Assembly: GCF_000969885.1 (NCBI RefSeq)
Contig: NZ_CP009501.1
Span: 310,001 to 374,000, forward strand
Reading direction: 5' to 3'
DNA: 64,000 bases
From: Methanosarcina thermophila TM-1
Lineage (GTDB): Archaea > Halobacteriota > Methanosarcinia > Methanosarcinales > Methanosarcinaceae
Shown here one piece after another: positions 17,390-25,398 of the stretch (positions are counted from its first letter, which is position 1; the number at the start of each line of letters is the position of its first letter). Under the pieces are notes generated by a model that saw only the letters and a program-made list of their open reading frames with translations, was not told the origin of the DNA and did not search any database. The position numbers and the translations under genes are program-made.

Positions 17390-17717
17390 TATATTTCAAA
17401 CACAAGCATTAAACTCGCCTTAGCTGCTGAAAGCACGGATTCCGGACGGATCTCTCGGTTGCCTGAACATTGTGTCGCCGCTCTCTGTCATTGGCTCACA
17501 GAACGTGCAGGAGATAGCATTGTGTACATTTGCCCTGTCCGGGATTCGTATAATGTGTTACCCTGACCGAATTTGAAAATAAGTGTACAGGTGTGGAACG
17601 TGTGGAAGGTTTCTGGTATGAAACTGTGTGCCGAAAAATAAAAGGTACTATCACGCATATGCAATAGCAACGATATCGCTGGAGAAAAAAGGATACAAAA
17701 AATATGGCATTAATTGA
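17390..17717 (+). pseudogene. GC-richer coding remnant
   Basis: This stretch has a clearly higher GC content than the flanking spacer. In one plus-strand frame it reads LPEHCVAALCHWLTERAGDS and on to a stop near 17560; another frame gives CTGVERVEGFWYETVCRKIK; a third ends YHAYAIATISLEKKGYKKYG and TGA at 17715-17717. Together these look like the decayed 3' portion of one gene with several shifts. No family recognised. Confidence 0.3.
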
Positions 17718-17719
17718 AA

Positions 17720-17812
17720 TTGGGCATCCGGTTATTGGGAGTTGGGGGAGGGGGTATGGGGGGGTTATTAAAAAGAGCTAAAAGGTCTCTTATGACCTTC
17801 CCAGATGCCCAA
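17720..17812. other. Long inverted repeat enclosing a G-quadruplex motif
   Basis: TTGGGCATCCGG (17720-17731) pairs with CCAGATGCCCAA (17801-17812) with one mismatch. Between the arms, 17737-17764 carries four or more G-runs separated by loops of one to four bases (GGGAGTTGGGGGAGGGGGTA followed by TGGGGGGG), a strong G-quadruplex motif. A second small stem (AAGGTC with GACCTT) lies at 17782-17799. Such a strong G-run cluster stands out in this AT-rich genome. Role unknown: structured RNA, terminator-like or recombination hotspot are all possible. Confidence 0.6.
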
Positions 17813-17817
17813 TACCG

Positions 17818-18115
17818 TAGAGTACTTCATTGTATATAAACTTAAAGATTTAATCGCAAACTGGCGAAGTATAGTCAATCCATCTAACAGATAAACGGGC
17901 ATGTGCGACCTTATGCTGGAATGGCGACATTTAAACAAAACTTTTAAACTTATGGCAGCTAAATTATTACTGCTTTTATAGGATGATCTTAAATTTACGA
18001 TCTTGCATACGATGTATTATTTCAGGGCTGGCGCCCGTATATGGGCTCTTACTTAAGAAGATCGTTACTTAAGGGGATTAATACCAGAGGGCGAAATTAA
18101 AACTCGGGAGATAGA
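17818..18115. other. Spacer with no recognised feature
   Basis: Mixed-composition noncoding DNA between the quadruplex hairpin and the 3' end of the HepT pseudogene. A short palindromic element GGGC...GCCC occurs near 18027-18036. Nothing else stands out. Confidence 0.3.
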
Positions 18116-18464
18116 TTATCTTTCGTTCAGAATTCTTACAATCAATGGCTTTAAGGATGAAACGTATTCCACTGCTGTGTTCCAGATAGCCTCAAGATCA
18201 AGACCAAAATCGCCGTAGACCATTTTGTCGCGCAGTCCGGATATTTCTCTCCACGGAATCTCAGGATGTTTCAGTTTCAAGGAATCCGGCAAAATCTTTC
18301 GTAGCCTCTCCAATAATTTCAAGAGCCAGAATCGCAGCGTATATGGTTTTATCATCTGCAGAAAAATCCTCAAATTCAAATCCCTCAATGAAACTCTCGA
18401 TTTTTTCAATTGAATCAAGAATGTCAATCAAAGAATCTTCCGGATCTCTTTCTTCGGCTCGCAT
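18116..18464 (-). pseudogene. HepT-like (DUF86) toxin gene with one extra base
   Basis: From the ATG at 18464 the frame encodes a HepT-type N-terminus (DILDSIEKIESFIEGF, YAAILALEIIGEATK). It then runs out of phase; the remaining domain (LPDSLKLKHPEIPWREISGL, then RDKMVYGDFGLDLEAIWNTA) is in another frame starting near 18300. Total length has a remainder of one, fitting a single inserted base. Even when repaired, the RNase motif R-x4-6-H-x-Y reads RDKMVYGDF, so the catalytic His is gone. The minimal nucleotidyltransferase (MNT) antitoxin normally beside HepT is not present. GAGGT lies upstream of the start. Confidence 0.7.
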
Positions 18465-18720
18465 AAAGCCATTACCTCGTTCAGAGCTCTCATCTCAAAA
18501 AAAATATGTTTCGTATATACTTGTTACTTTCTCCTGCTTTTTCCTGTATAAGAGAGCCGGGATACAATGCGCTTCCCTGGAAATGATCACCCAGCAACTT
18601 TGAGTAAAATCGTCGATGAAATCGGGAAAGTAATGGCAGTATGGGAAAATAGCAGCTTAGAAAAAAATAGAAACACAGATGAAATTAGAAAAATAATAAG
18701 AATAGTTGAAGTCGGGAATT

Positions 18721-19044
18721 TTACCTTGCGCACAGCTGCTGCTGTCTTGCATCGTCCAGAACAAGTCCAGAAACCAGGAAGAAGAAAGCCATTATAAACT
18801 GATAAAGCTGCCCGCTAATAAATCCGTAAATAAATAAAATGAGACCTGAAGTCATAAGCAGTACGCATAGAAGGAAGATCGACGATTCTTCATGGTTCAA
18901 ATTAAAGAAGTGATAAAAGATTTCACTGAAAAGGTGTCTCCTTGCGCCGCCCGTGTCCGTGTAATTGCCTGAATCAATAGAATTCCCCGAAACAATATCT
19001 CCAGAATTTATACTATTTGAAGAGACTGATTCGCTGTCCACCAA
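18721..19044 (-). CDS. Small two-span membrane protein
   Basis: 107 residues: a Ser/Asn/Gly-rich N-terminal tail of about 40 residues, then two hydrophobic spans (IFLLCVLLMTSGLILFIYGF and FIMAFFFLVSGLVL). Start is GTG at 19044, preceded by GGGGGGT at the expected distance. No recognised family. The opposite strand also has a frame over part of it, but that lacks a ribosome site. Confidence 0.55.
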   Translation of the reverse strand: MVDSESVSSNSINSGDIVSGNSIDSGNYTDTGGARRHLFSEIFYHFFNLNHEESSIFLLCVLLMTSGLILFIYGFISGQLYQFIMAFFFLVSGLVLDDARQQQLCAR

Positions 19045-19606
19045 AATACCCCCCTTCCAATGTTGTTTTTAAATTTGGCTGCTTTTTCGTTATAGTTAAT
19101 ATTACAATCTTCCTAAATTTAAGTTTACTGTGGGGGTGCGTTCTCATATTGCTCTTTCAATTGCAGACTTATGGGATCTGAACAATACTCTATCCTTATT
19201 AAAATTGCTTGATAGGAAGAATTAGAGGGGTGATAGTAGTTATTGTCCTCCTGTCCGCTGTTCTTTATTGCCAGAGGAAGAGGAGGGTGTTGAAGGGAAT
19301 AAACATAGGATTCGGTAAATAGAGCTAAAATTTAGCAAAACCAGACATATATTAAATGGAAACTCTGTATCCAAATGTAAAGATATCAGGATAAATAGTA
19401 AAAAAATAAAAAGTGGTGTGTATTATGAATGGGTATCTGTAAAAAGGCGAGGTCAGAGTATTAATAAAACTCCTGGATTTGTTTTGAGACGTGCCTTCTC
19501 AGAAATCCGTACTAACCATTACCTTTCGAGTATATAATAGGAAGGTATCTTAAAGTATACTGTGCTTTCATCTTCTTAAGAAGAGTCAATACAAGTTTTA
19601 CCGACT
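19045..19606. other. Spacer with a possible 30-residue membrane peptide
   Basis: Mostly noncoding. A GTG at 19230 opens a 30-codon frame to TAG at 19320-19322 encoding a hydrophobic helix (VVIVLLSAVLYC) and a basic tail. The purine-rich sequence before it is too close to be a good ribosome site, so I only mention it. Promoter-like AT-rich DNA lies near 19330-19420. Confidence 0.25.
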
Positions 19607-20344
19607 TCAAAGCACGTATTTCCAGCCGTCTTTTTTCAGATTGTCCCTGTGTACCTGATAATCAGGCATCAGTTCCCTGACCAGCTTCCAGAACCGCAAA
19701 GAATGATTTTTCTCTTTTACGTGGCAGAGTTCATGTACTACCACATACTCAAGCTGATCGGGAGGAGCCATGATAAGCTGGAAATTTATCCTCAGGACAT
19801 TGTCTGCGGAACAACTTCCCCAGCGCCGTTTCTGATGCTTCACTTTAAAAACCGGAGTAACTACCCCGAGTTTTTTCGAATAAATCTTCAGAAGTTTCTC
19901 AATCTCCTCTCTGGCACGTTCACTATAAAAACTCCAGATCGCTTCTTTCACCAGGAACGGAATTTGATCTTCAGAAGTATTCCCAGGAATTTCAACTCTA
20001 AGTTCAGAATCCTTAAGAAGAGCCAGGGGTTTTTTAATACTATTTTTGAATACGATTTTTAGAGGATATTCCTTGCCGAGATAAAGATAGCTTTCACCTT
20101 CGGAATACTGCTTACTCGGATCAGGCAGCCTGTTTGCCTCGAAAAATTCAAGTTTTTTAACAATCCACTGCGCTTTTCTTTCGACCATTTTCCTGATAAT
20201 ATCCACATTCAAACCCTGAGGCGCCCGGAATTCAATTCTCAGGTCGGGGCGGACTAAAATAGCTGCTCTTTTTCTCTTTTTACTATAAATAATTTCATAA
20301 CTTATAGTTCGGTCACAGGCTTTTATACTGTCGTATTTTCTCAT
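19607..20344 (-). CDS. YgjP-like (DUF45) zinc metallopeptidase-domain protein
   Basis: 245 residues, full length for the YgjP/DUF45 (M48-type) family. The zinc-binding motif HELCH is in VVVHELCHVKEKNHSLRFW near residues 203-221, with the further conserved His and Phe-Trp. The N-terminal half carries the usual KKLEFFE helix and KQYSEGESYLYLGKEYPL region. Members are presumed metal-dependent peptidases and are often found near restriction-modification genes. None is next to it here, although the RelE pair lies upstream. Start ATG at 20344 with a weak GAG upstream. Confidence 0.88.
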   Translation of the reverse strand: MRKYDSIKACDRTISYEIIYSKKRKRAAILVRPDLRIEFRAPQGLNVDIIRKMVERKAQWIVKKLEFFEANRLPDPSKQYSEGESYLYLGKEYPLKIVFKNSIKKPLALLKDSELRVEIPGNTSEDQIPFLVKEAIWSFYSERAREEIEKLLKIYSKKLGVVTPVFKVKHQKRRWGSCSADNVLRINFQLIMAPPDQLEYVVVHELCHVKEKNHSLRFWKLVRELMPDYQVHRDNLKKDGWKYVL

Positions 20345-20419
20345 ATTGATTTCTCGATTAAATCTCGACTCTTGTTGATCTTACATCAGGCTCCGTTTTA
20401 ACTTTTCCCTTTTTTCTCA

Positions 20420-20540
20420 ACAAACCGCTGCACCGTTTGACCACGCCGTCATGCCGGTTTTCGCTCAAGCCTTTTTTCGAAAGGCTTGTGATCAAGCAGT
20501 TTTTTTAAAAAAGTCTGCGCTGCAACCCTTTTACAAAGAG
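20420..20540. repeat. Interspersed hairpin repeat, copy A
   Basis: Contains CGCTCAAGCCTTTTTTCGAA followed by AGGCTTGTGATCAAGC and CTGCGCTGCAACCC, matching the element at 31060-31215 (copy B) over roughly 120 bases with one internal unit fewer. The core AAGCCTTTTTT...AAAGGCTT folds into a hairpin. It lies between the RelE-type toxin gene and the YgjP-like gene. Having two copies in 64 kb suggests a genome-wide family. Confidence 0.75.
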
Positions 20541-20606
20541 GCTTTACTGAAAAGCTTTTGCAGAAGAAAGTTAGTAGGAAGGTTTATGGAGTTCGGGAGT
20601 GAGACC

Positions 20607-20888
20607 TCACACATAAGCGGTATACATATTGTATGCCCGTGTATAGTGTTCGAGAACAAGCAAGGTAAGGATGTTCGTGGTTTTGTCGAAAGTATAGACA
20701 AGCACAAAGGGACCGATATGTATTCTCCATTTTCCCTGAAATTCGGTTTCAAGAGGGATGCCCATCTCTGGTCTGTAAGCCAGAAGGCTGAGGCGGTGTT
20801 TTACGTAATCGTAACTTTGCCTGTCAAGTCGGTACAGGTTTTTAAGGTTTCTGCGGACCGAGGGGTGAAGGGCTACTCTGTATGTCAT
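20607..20888 (-). CDS. RelE/ParE-superfamily toxin
   Basis: A 93-residue protein with the RelE/ParE fold pattern: YRVALHPSVRRNLKNL at the N-terminus, YRPEMGIPLETEFQGKWRI and VLVYTFDKTTNILTLLVLEH, including the conserved GKWRI and the late beta-strand pair. Family members cleave ribosome-bound mRNA or poison gyrase; which applies cannot be told. The ATG overlaps the stop of the upstream antitoxin gene by four bases, the usual toxin-antitoxin layout with antitoxin first. Confidence 0.85.
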   Translation of the reverse strand: MTYRVALHPSVRRNLKNLYRLDRQSYDYVKHRLSLLAYRPEMGIPLETEFQGKWRIHIGPFVLVYTFDKTTNILTLLVLEHYTRAYNMYTAYV

Positions 20889-21091
20889 TCCTCTACCTTT
20901 TCGAAAAGTTCATTAAGCTCAAAAGCAGGCAGGTTATGGAGTAAGCTATCCTGTTCCGCTTTCCGGATCTTAGAAGCGAAGGACGGCTGAAATGCAGTCT
21001 CTGGCGGATACTTGATTTCATTGAATTTTTTCTCGAGCTCTTTTAGCTGGCTGAAAATTTCCTCAAGCATCATACTCATCAACTCGTTCAA
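20885..21091 (-). CDS. Antitoxin of the RelE-type pair
   Basis: A small acidic, helical protein (about 64-68 residues; LEEIFSQLKELEKKFNEIKY then a C-terminal LNELFEKVEE) directly upstream of, and overlapping, the toxin gene. The farthest start is TTG at 21091; an ATG at 21079 is an alternative, and neither has a good ribosome site. No clear DNA-binding domain can be named. Identification as antitoxin rests on size, charge and position. Confidence 0.7.
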   Translation of the reverse strand: MNELMSMMLEEIFSQLKELEKKFNEIKYPPETAFQPSFASKIRKAEQDSLLHNLPAFELNELFEKVEE

Positions 21092-21441
21092 TCCACAGAT
21101 CCATCTAATAATCCCAGGATTAAATCAGGCAACTTCCCGGATTAGTTTATTAATTCCCGGTCTGACTCCGCCGATTAGCAGTGGAATTTAAAAGTTTATA
21201 CTGGACTTTAATGTCAGGCTTTAAGCACTGTTTCTCATTATTTTTGAACCTTTGTTTAAAGGAGAGTTTAATATACTCGTTTATATAAATTTCGGGTTTT
21301 TAAATATGGTTTAGAATACATTCCATACAATTACCCACGTACTATTTATATTTTTAAATAAAATATATCTCCGCATTTTTAATCTAATGCGCCCCAATTA
21401 CAAAGAATCCCAATTCTAAAAAATGGACAGGAGGCATTTAA
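21092..21441. other. Divergent promoter region
   Basis: Region between the minus-strand toxin-antitoxin pair and the plus-strand HyuA-like gene. AT-rich with several TATA-like runs; the best for the plus-strand gene is listed separately. Nothing else is seen. Confidence 0.4.
21345..21360 (+). promoter_or_regulatory. Candidate TATA box of the HyuA-like gene
   Basis: TTTATATTTTTAAATA matches an archaeal TATA element and is followed by a purine-poor stretch. A start site some 25 bases downstream would give a leader of about 70 bases that includes the GGAGG ribosome site at 21430-21434. Confidence 0.4.
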
Positions 21442-23364
21442 ATACAATACAGCATGGGCATTGACGCAGGAGGCACCTACACAGATTCGGTCATTATTCG
21501 GGATTCCGATGGTAAAGTGATGGATTCTAGCAAAGCGCCTACCACCTATCCAGACCTGCTTGAAGGAATAAGGAACTCCATAGATGGGCTGGATGAAAGA
21601 TATCTAAAAGATGTAAAAATGGTTTCGGTCTCTACCACGCTTGCAACGAACACAATCCTTGAGAAAAATGGCTATCCTGTAGGCTTGATTCTTGTAGGAG
21701 ACTACGAAGTTCCGGAAAAAATGGATATTGAGTTCTATACTATTGTAAAAGGAGGTCACGACCACCACGGAGCCGAACTTACTTCTCTTGATCTGGAAGC
21801 TGTAGAAGCCTTTGTCCGTAAGGTTAAGGACAAAGTCTCGGCTTTTGCAGTCTCTTCCTACTTCAGTGTTCGAAATCCTGCCCATGAACTGGCAGTCAAA
21901 GCCCTCATTAAGGAGCTTACCGGAATGCCTGTAGTCTGCGGGCACGAACTCTCTCTTGACCTTGGAGCCTATGAGAGAGGGATTACAGCCTACCTGAATG
22001 CTCAGCTTATTCCTGTTGCAAATCAGTTCATCCGTTCAATCAGGGAAGAAATTTCCAGGCGGGGAATGAATTCGAGGCTGCTCATGCTCAAATGCGATGG
22101 CTCGGTCGTGGGCATTAACGAAGCTCTGGAAAAACCAATCGAGTCCATCTTTTCGGGCCCTGCAGCAAGCCTTGTAGGAGCCTCTTACCTTTCAGGGCTT
22201 GATACCTGTGCGGTTATTGATGTAGGCGGGACAAGTACGGATGTTTCCATGCTCGAAAACGGGCTTCCTGAACTCTGTGCCGACGGGGCTGTAGTCGGAG
22301 GCTGGCAGACAAAGGTTAAAGCTATCAGGATGGAAACTTCGGCAATGGGAGGAGACAGCCATATCTGGGTCCGAAATATGAAAATAAACATCGGTCCAAG
22401 ACGAGTTATTCCACTCTGCGTTGCAGCTGTCAAATACCCGGGTTTTCTCGAAACCCTGAGAAAAGGAAGAATCCCCGGAACTATGCACCTTGAGGAAAAT
22501 GTGCAGCCTACCAAGTTTTTTGTAAGGACAGGGCTCGAACCTTCCGACCTCGGAAAGCTTGAAAAGGAACTCTTTGACAGGATAGGGGATTTCCCGACAT
22601 CTCTTAACGATATCTTCTGGGAGACCCAGAAAACGCTTTTTCCGGGCTTGCTTGATTCGCTCATAAGGAAACGTCTGATACAGGCAATTGGGTTTACTCC
22701 AACGGATGCGCTTCACGTGCTTGGGGAATATACCGAATGGGATGAAGAAGCTTCAAAGGTTGGAGCAAAACTTCTGGAGCGCTATACTCAGATCGACCAT
22801 ATCGAGCTCTGCAAACAGATAAAAAAAGATGTTGCGCGGAACATGGCTCTAAACCTGTTATCTTTTGTTCTCAAGGATGTGCCTCCGAAGGAAATCGAGA
22901 AAATCCTCCTTTCCGACAGGTTTATACAGTTCAGGATGAAAATTCCAGTAGTGCTCATTGGAGGCCCAGTAGTTGCATACATAAAAGAACTGAAACAGAT
23001 TCTTGATGCTGAAATTATAGTCCCTGAACATGCCAAGGTAGGAAACGCAGTCGGAGCTGTTATGGGCAAGGGCATAAAAAGGCTTGAAATCCTGATCAAA
23101 AGCACATATTCAAAAGACAAGAAGAGAATGGTTCTTTTATTCTCCCCACTGGGCAGGGAGATCTTCGGAAGCTATCCCGAGGCTCTGGAATACGCTGATA
23201 CCCTTGGAAGAAGACTTGTCATGGAATATATGACCGAATCAGGTTTCGATAAAGGGCAGGTTCAGATAGAAGTTAGCAAAAAAGATATCTCTTTGAGTGA
23301 AACCGGAGCAATACCTGTAGAGACAAAGCTTGTTTTTGTAGGTGTCGGGCTGCCAAATGTCTGA
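21442..23364 (+). CDS. Hydantoinase/oxoprolinase HyuA-family protein
   Basis: About 640 residues of the HyuA / 5-oxoprolinase ATPase-fold family: GIDAGGTYTDSVIIRD at the start, VSTTLATNTILEKNG, a central CAVIDVGGTSTDVSML phosphate-binding block near residue 255 and GDSHIW. The real substrate is unknown; archaeal homologues are not proven hydantoinases. A GGAGG ribosome site at 21430 is seven bases before ATA at 21442 and nineteen before the first ATG (21454). ATA would give IQYSMGIDAGG; a stop codon directly precedes it. A decayed tandem copy follows, then pdaD. Confidence 0.85.
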   Translation: MQYSMGIDAGGTYTDSVIIRDSDGKVMDSSKAPTTYPDLLEGIRNSIDGLDERYLKDVKMVSVSTTLATNTILEKNGYPVGLILVGDYEVPEKMDIEFYTIVKGGHDHHGAELTSLDLEAVEAFVRKVKDKVSAFAVSSYFSVRNPAHELAVKALIKELTGMPVVCGHELSLDLGAYERGITAYLNAQLIPVANQFIRSIREEISRRGMNSRLLMLKCDGSVVGINEALEKPIESIFSGPAASLVGASYLSGLDTCAVIDVGGTSTDVSMLENGLPELCADGAVVGGWQTKVKAIRMETSAMGGDSHIWVRNMKINIGPRRVIPLCVAAVKYPGFLETLRKGRIPGTMHLEENVQPTKFFVRTGLEPSDLGKLEKELFDRIGDFPTSLNDIFWETQKTLFPGLLDSLIRKRLIQAIGFTPTDALHVLGEYTEWDEEASKVGAKLLERYTQIDHIELCKQIKKDVARNMALNLLSFVLKDVPPKEIEKILLSDRFIQFRMKIPVVLIGGPVVAYIKELKQILDAEIIVPEHAKVGNAVGAVMGKGIKRLEILIKSTYSKDKKRMVLLFSPLGREIFGSYPEALEYADTLGRRLVMEYMTESGFDKGQVQIEVSKKDISLSETGAIPVETKLVFVGVGLPNV

Positions 23365-23379
23365 TTTCCAGAAATTTTC

Positions 23380-24256
23380 TGGGACACTTCTATTATCTTA
23401 ACCTGCACTGTAATTGACGTCCGCAGGACAAGTACCGATGTCTCACTGATACAGAAAGGGCTTCCTCACCCTAGCGAAACTGAAGCGGTTATCGGCGGTT
23501 GGTAGACAAAAGTCCAGGCACTTCGCATGGAGACTTCGGCTACGGGTGGGGACAGCCACATCTGGGTGCAGGGCGGCAATTTCCGGACAGACTAAAACTG
23601 GATGAACATATCCAGGCAGTAAAATTCCTTGTCCGAACAGAATAGAAGCCTGTTTTTTGAAATCGGGGCTACCTTACTTGCAAACATGTTTGAAGCTAAT
23701 TTCTTCTGCCGTTTTAAAGTGGATATTCCTGTTGTCCTTCTGGGGGGTCCCATCTAGAGCTTATGTGAACGAAATGAGAAAGCTAATAGATGCTGAAATT
23801 TTTGTTCCTGAGTATTCAGATGTTAGAAATGGGGTCGGAGCTCTTGCAGGAAATGGGACAAAACGTATCGGGATAATCGTGCGTATGCTTTACAGTGGGT
23901 CAAAGTACGACCTTAAAAAACAGAAAGTATTTTTGTATGTACCCCTAACGGAAGGAGGGATTTCATGATAGGAATGAAGCCATGGATTTCGTTGAAGAAT
24001 TTGGAAAAAAGTTGATTCTTGATTACATGACTGAGCCTGAATTTTTACCTGAGCAGGTTACAGTTAGTGTAGAAAAGAAAGATATAAAAATCCATGCAGG
24101 TGAAATTCAGTGGAAATGAGATTTATCTTTGAAGGAATTGCGAATTACAATGTCTATGAAAAAGCTCTATCTGGACAGGATAAATCCGACGAGGGCTTCA
24201 GAGAACTAACTGAATTGAATTCCCCTCTGGACTGCACCTCAAATTTGAGGTGTTAA
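23380..24256 (+). pseudogene. Decayed second copy of the HyuA-like gene
   Basis: The segment begins with V-I-D-V-R-R-T-S-T-D-V-S, corresponding to the central phosphate-binding block of the intact neighbour, and continues through a TAG where the intact copy has Gln (GGWQTK) to METSATGGDSHIW. A large internal deletion and several stops follow. Later pieces match the C-terminal third (RKLIDAEIFVPEYSDVRNGV; FGKKLILDYMTEPEF) and end near 24256. The 5' 250 codons are missing. This is a tandem duplicate of 21442-23364 that has degenerated. Confidence 0.85.
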
Positions 24257-24443
24257 GTCTTTTAAAGCTGAAGTTAATATGATAAAGTTCATAACTCTGG
24301 TGTACATTTCAGTGATGAAAAATAGGACTATCAACCCAATAGTTCAGTTTACTACTTTAAAAAAACCTTAAACTATCTATGTGTATTGGTTGCTTGTACA
24401 ATGAACCCGCATAGTAGACACATAAAATCCTTAAGGAGTTAGC

Positions 24444-24989
24444 ATGATCCCAAGAAAAGCATTTATGACAAAGGGTACTGGGGTACACAAAGACAGACTG
24501 GCATCTTTTGAACTTGCGCTGAGGGATGCAAAAATCGAGAAATATAACCTTGTAAGTGTCTCAAGCATCCTGCCTCCCAACTGCAAAATAATACCCAGAG
24601 AAGAAGGACTCTTAGAGTTGAAAGCTGGTTCCATTGTCCATTGTGTACTTGCAAGGAACGATACTAATGAGCCTCATCGTTTAATGGCTGCAGCTATAGG
24701 AACTGCGATACCTGTAAACGAAGAAAACTACGGGTACATCTCCGAACACCACTCCTTTGGAGAAGAAGAAATTATTGCAGGAGAATATGCTGAAGATCTG
24801 GCAGCAACTATGCTTGCAACCACCCTTGGTATAGAATTTGATGCAGAAGCCGCCTGGCACGAGAGAGAGCAGGTCTACAAAGCAAGCGGGCACATTTTCG
24901 ATACGTTCCACATCTGCCAGACTGCAAAAGGCGATAAGAACGGAAAATGGACTACTGTTGTAGCTGCACTGGTCTTTATTACAGAGTAA
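24444..24989 (+). CDS. pdaD: Pyruvoyl-dependent arginine decarboxylase
   Basis: 181 residues matching archaeal PvlArgDC. The self-cleavage site SVSSILPP lies at residues 38-45; cleavage between Ser40 and Ser41 would yield the beta chain and the pyruvoyl-bearing alpha chain. Downstream blocks include [16 protein letters not shown] and [16 protein letters not shown]. The enzyme makes agmatine from arginine, the first step of archaeal polyamine synthesis, and agmatine is also used for tRNA-Ile agmatidine. AAGGAG precedes the ATG. It stands alone in the plus direction with a decayed gene upstream. Confidence 0.95.
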   Translation: MIPRKAFMTKGTGVHKDRLASFELALRDAKIEKYNLVSVSSILPPNCKIIPREEGLLELKAGSIVHCVLARNDTNEPHRLMAAAIGTAIPVNEENYGYISEHHSFGEEEIIAGEYAEDLAATMLATTLGIEFDAEAAWHEREQVYKASGHIFDTFHICQTAKGDKNGKWTTVVAALVFITE

Positions 24990-25398
24990 GATCAGTTAAA
25001 GAAAATAAATTAGGGCTATTTTTAATTGGGTTAAGGGGAAGAAATTCCAGCCTTCCCCCCATCTAATAAAAGATCAAGGGCTGGAAGAGCTCGTCCCCAA
25101 TCCCGAAATTTTTTAATTTTTTCCATCAGGTGGAAATCTGTAGCCTGGAACGCAGGTTAATGAATCAATTGAACCTTCTGAATTCCTATACTTAATTCCA
25201 ATGTATTATTACTCTTTTCCAATGTATTATTACTCTTTTCCAATGTATTATTAGTCTTTGGCCCTGGGAAGTTACATGGTCTTTCTACGCTTTCAGGTAC
25301 ATTCAGGAGAACGATATTTTTTTCCTGTTTAAAGCGGCTGGAACATTTACTGTACCTGAATCAGTGTTTATGATTTGTTTATTCTGAGAAAACACCTT
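24990..25398. other. Convergent spacer with a triple tandem repeat
   Basis: Between convergent pdaD and the giant helicase gene. It contains the 21-base tandem repeat listed separately and, near 25043-25090, a C-rich and a GC-rich patch (CCAGCC with GGCTGG) able to form a hairpin that may terminate pdaD transcription. No gene. Confidence 0.4.
25196..25258. repeat. 21-base tandem repeat, three copies
   Basis: TTCCAATGTATTATTACTCT plus T occurs three times head to tail (25196-25216, 25217-25237, 25238-25258); the third copy has AGTCTT instead of ACTCTT. It lies about 140 bases beyond the stop of the helicase gene. Confidence 0.9.

Noticed and set aside
17488-17670. 60-codon minus-strand open frame
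   Set aside because: It is antisense to the decayed plus-strand coding remnant and shows no motif or ribosome site.
18567-18797. 76-codon plus-strand open frame beside HepT, considered as the MNT antitoxin
   Set aside because: It lacks the G-S-x(9)-D-x-D nucleotidyltransferase motif and a ribosome site and overlaps a better-supported minus-strand gene.
19230-19322. 30-residue hydrophobic peptide
   Set aside because: The purine-rich sequence overlaps the start codon instead of lying at ribosome-site distance; kept only as a note in the spacer entry.
23500-23512. In-frame TAG in the HyuA relic as a pyrrolysine codon
   Set aside because: Methanosarcina can decode TAG, but the surrounding copy has deletions and other stops, and the intact copy has Gln at this position.
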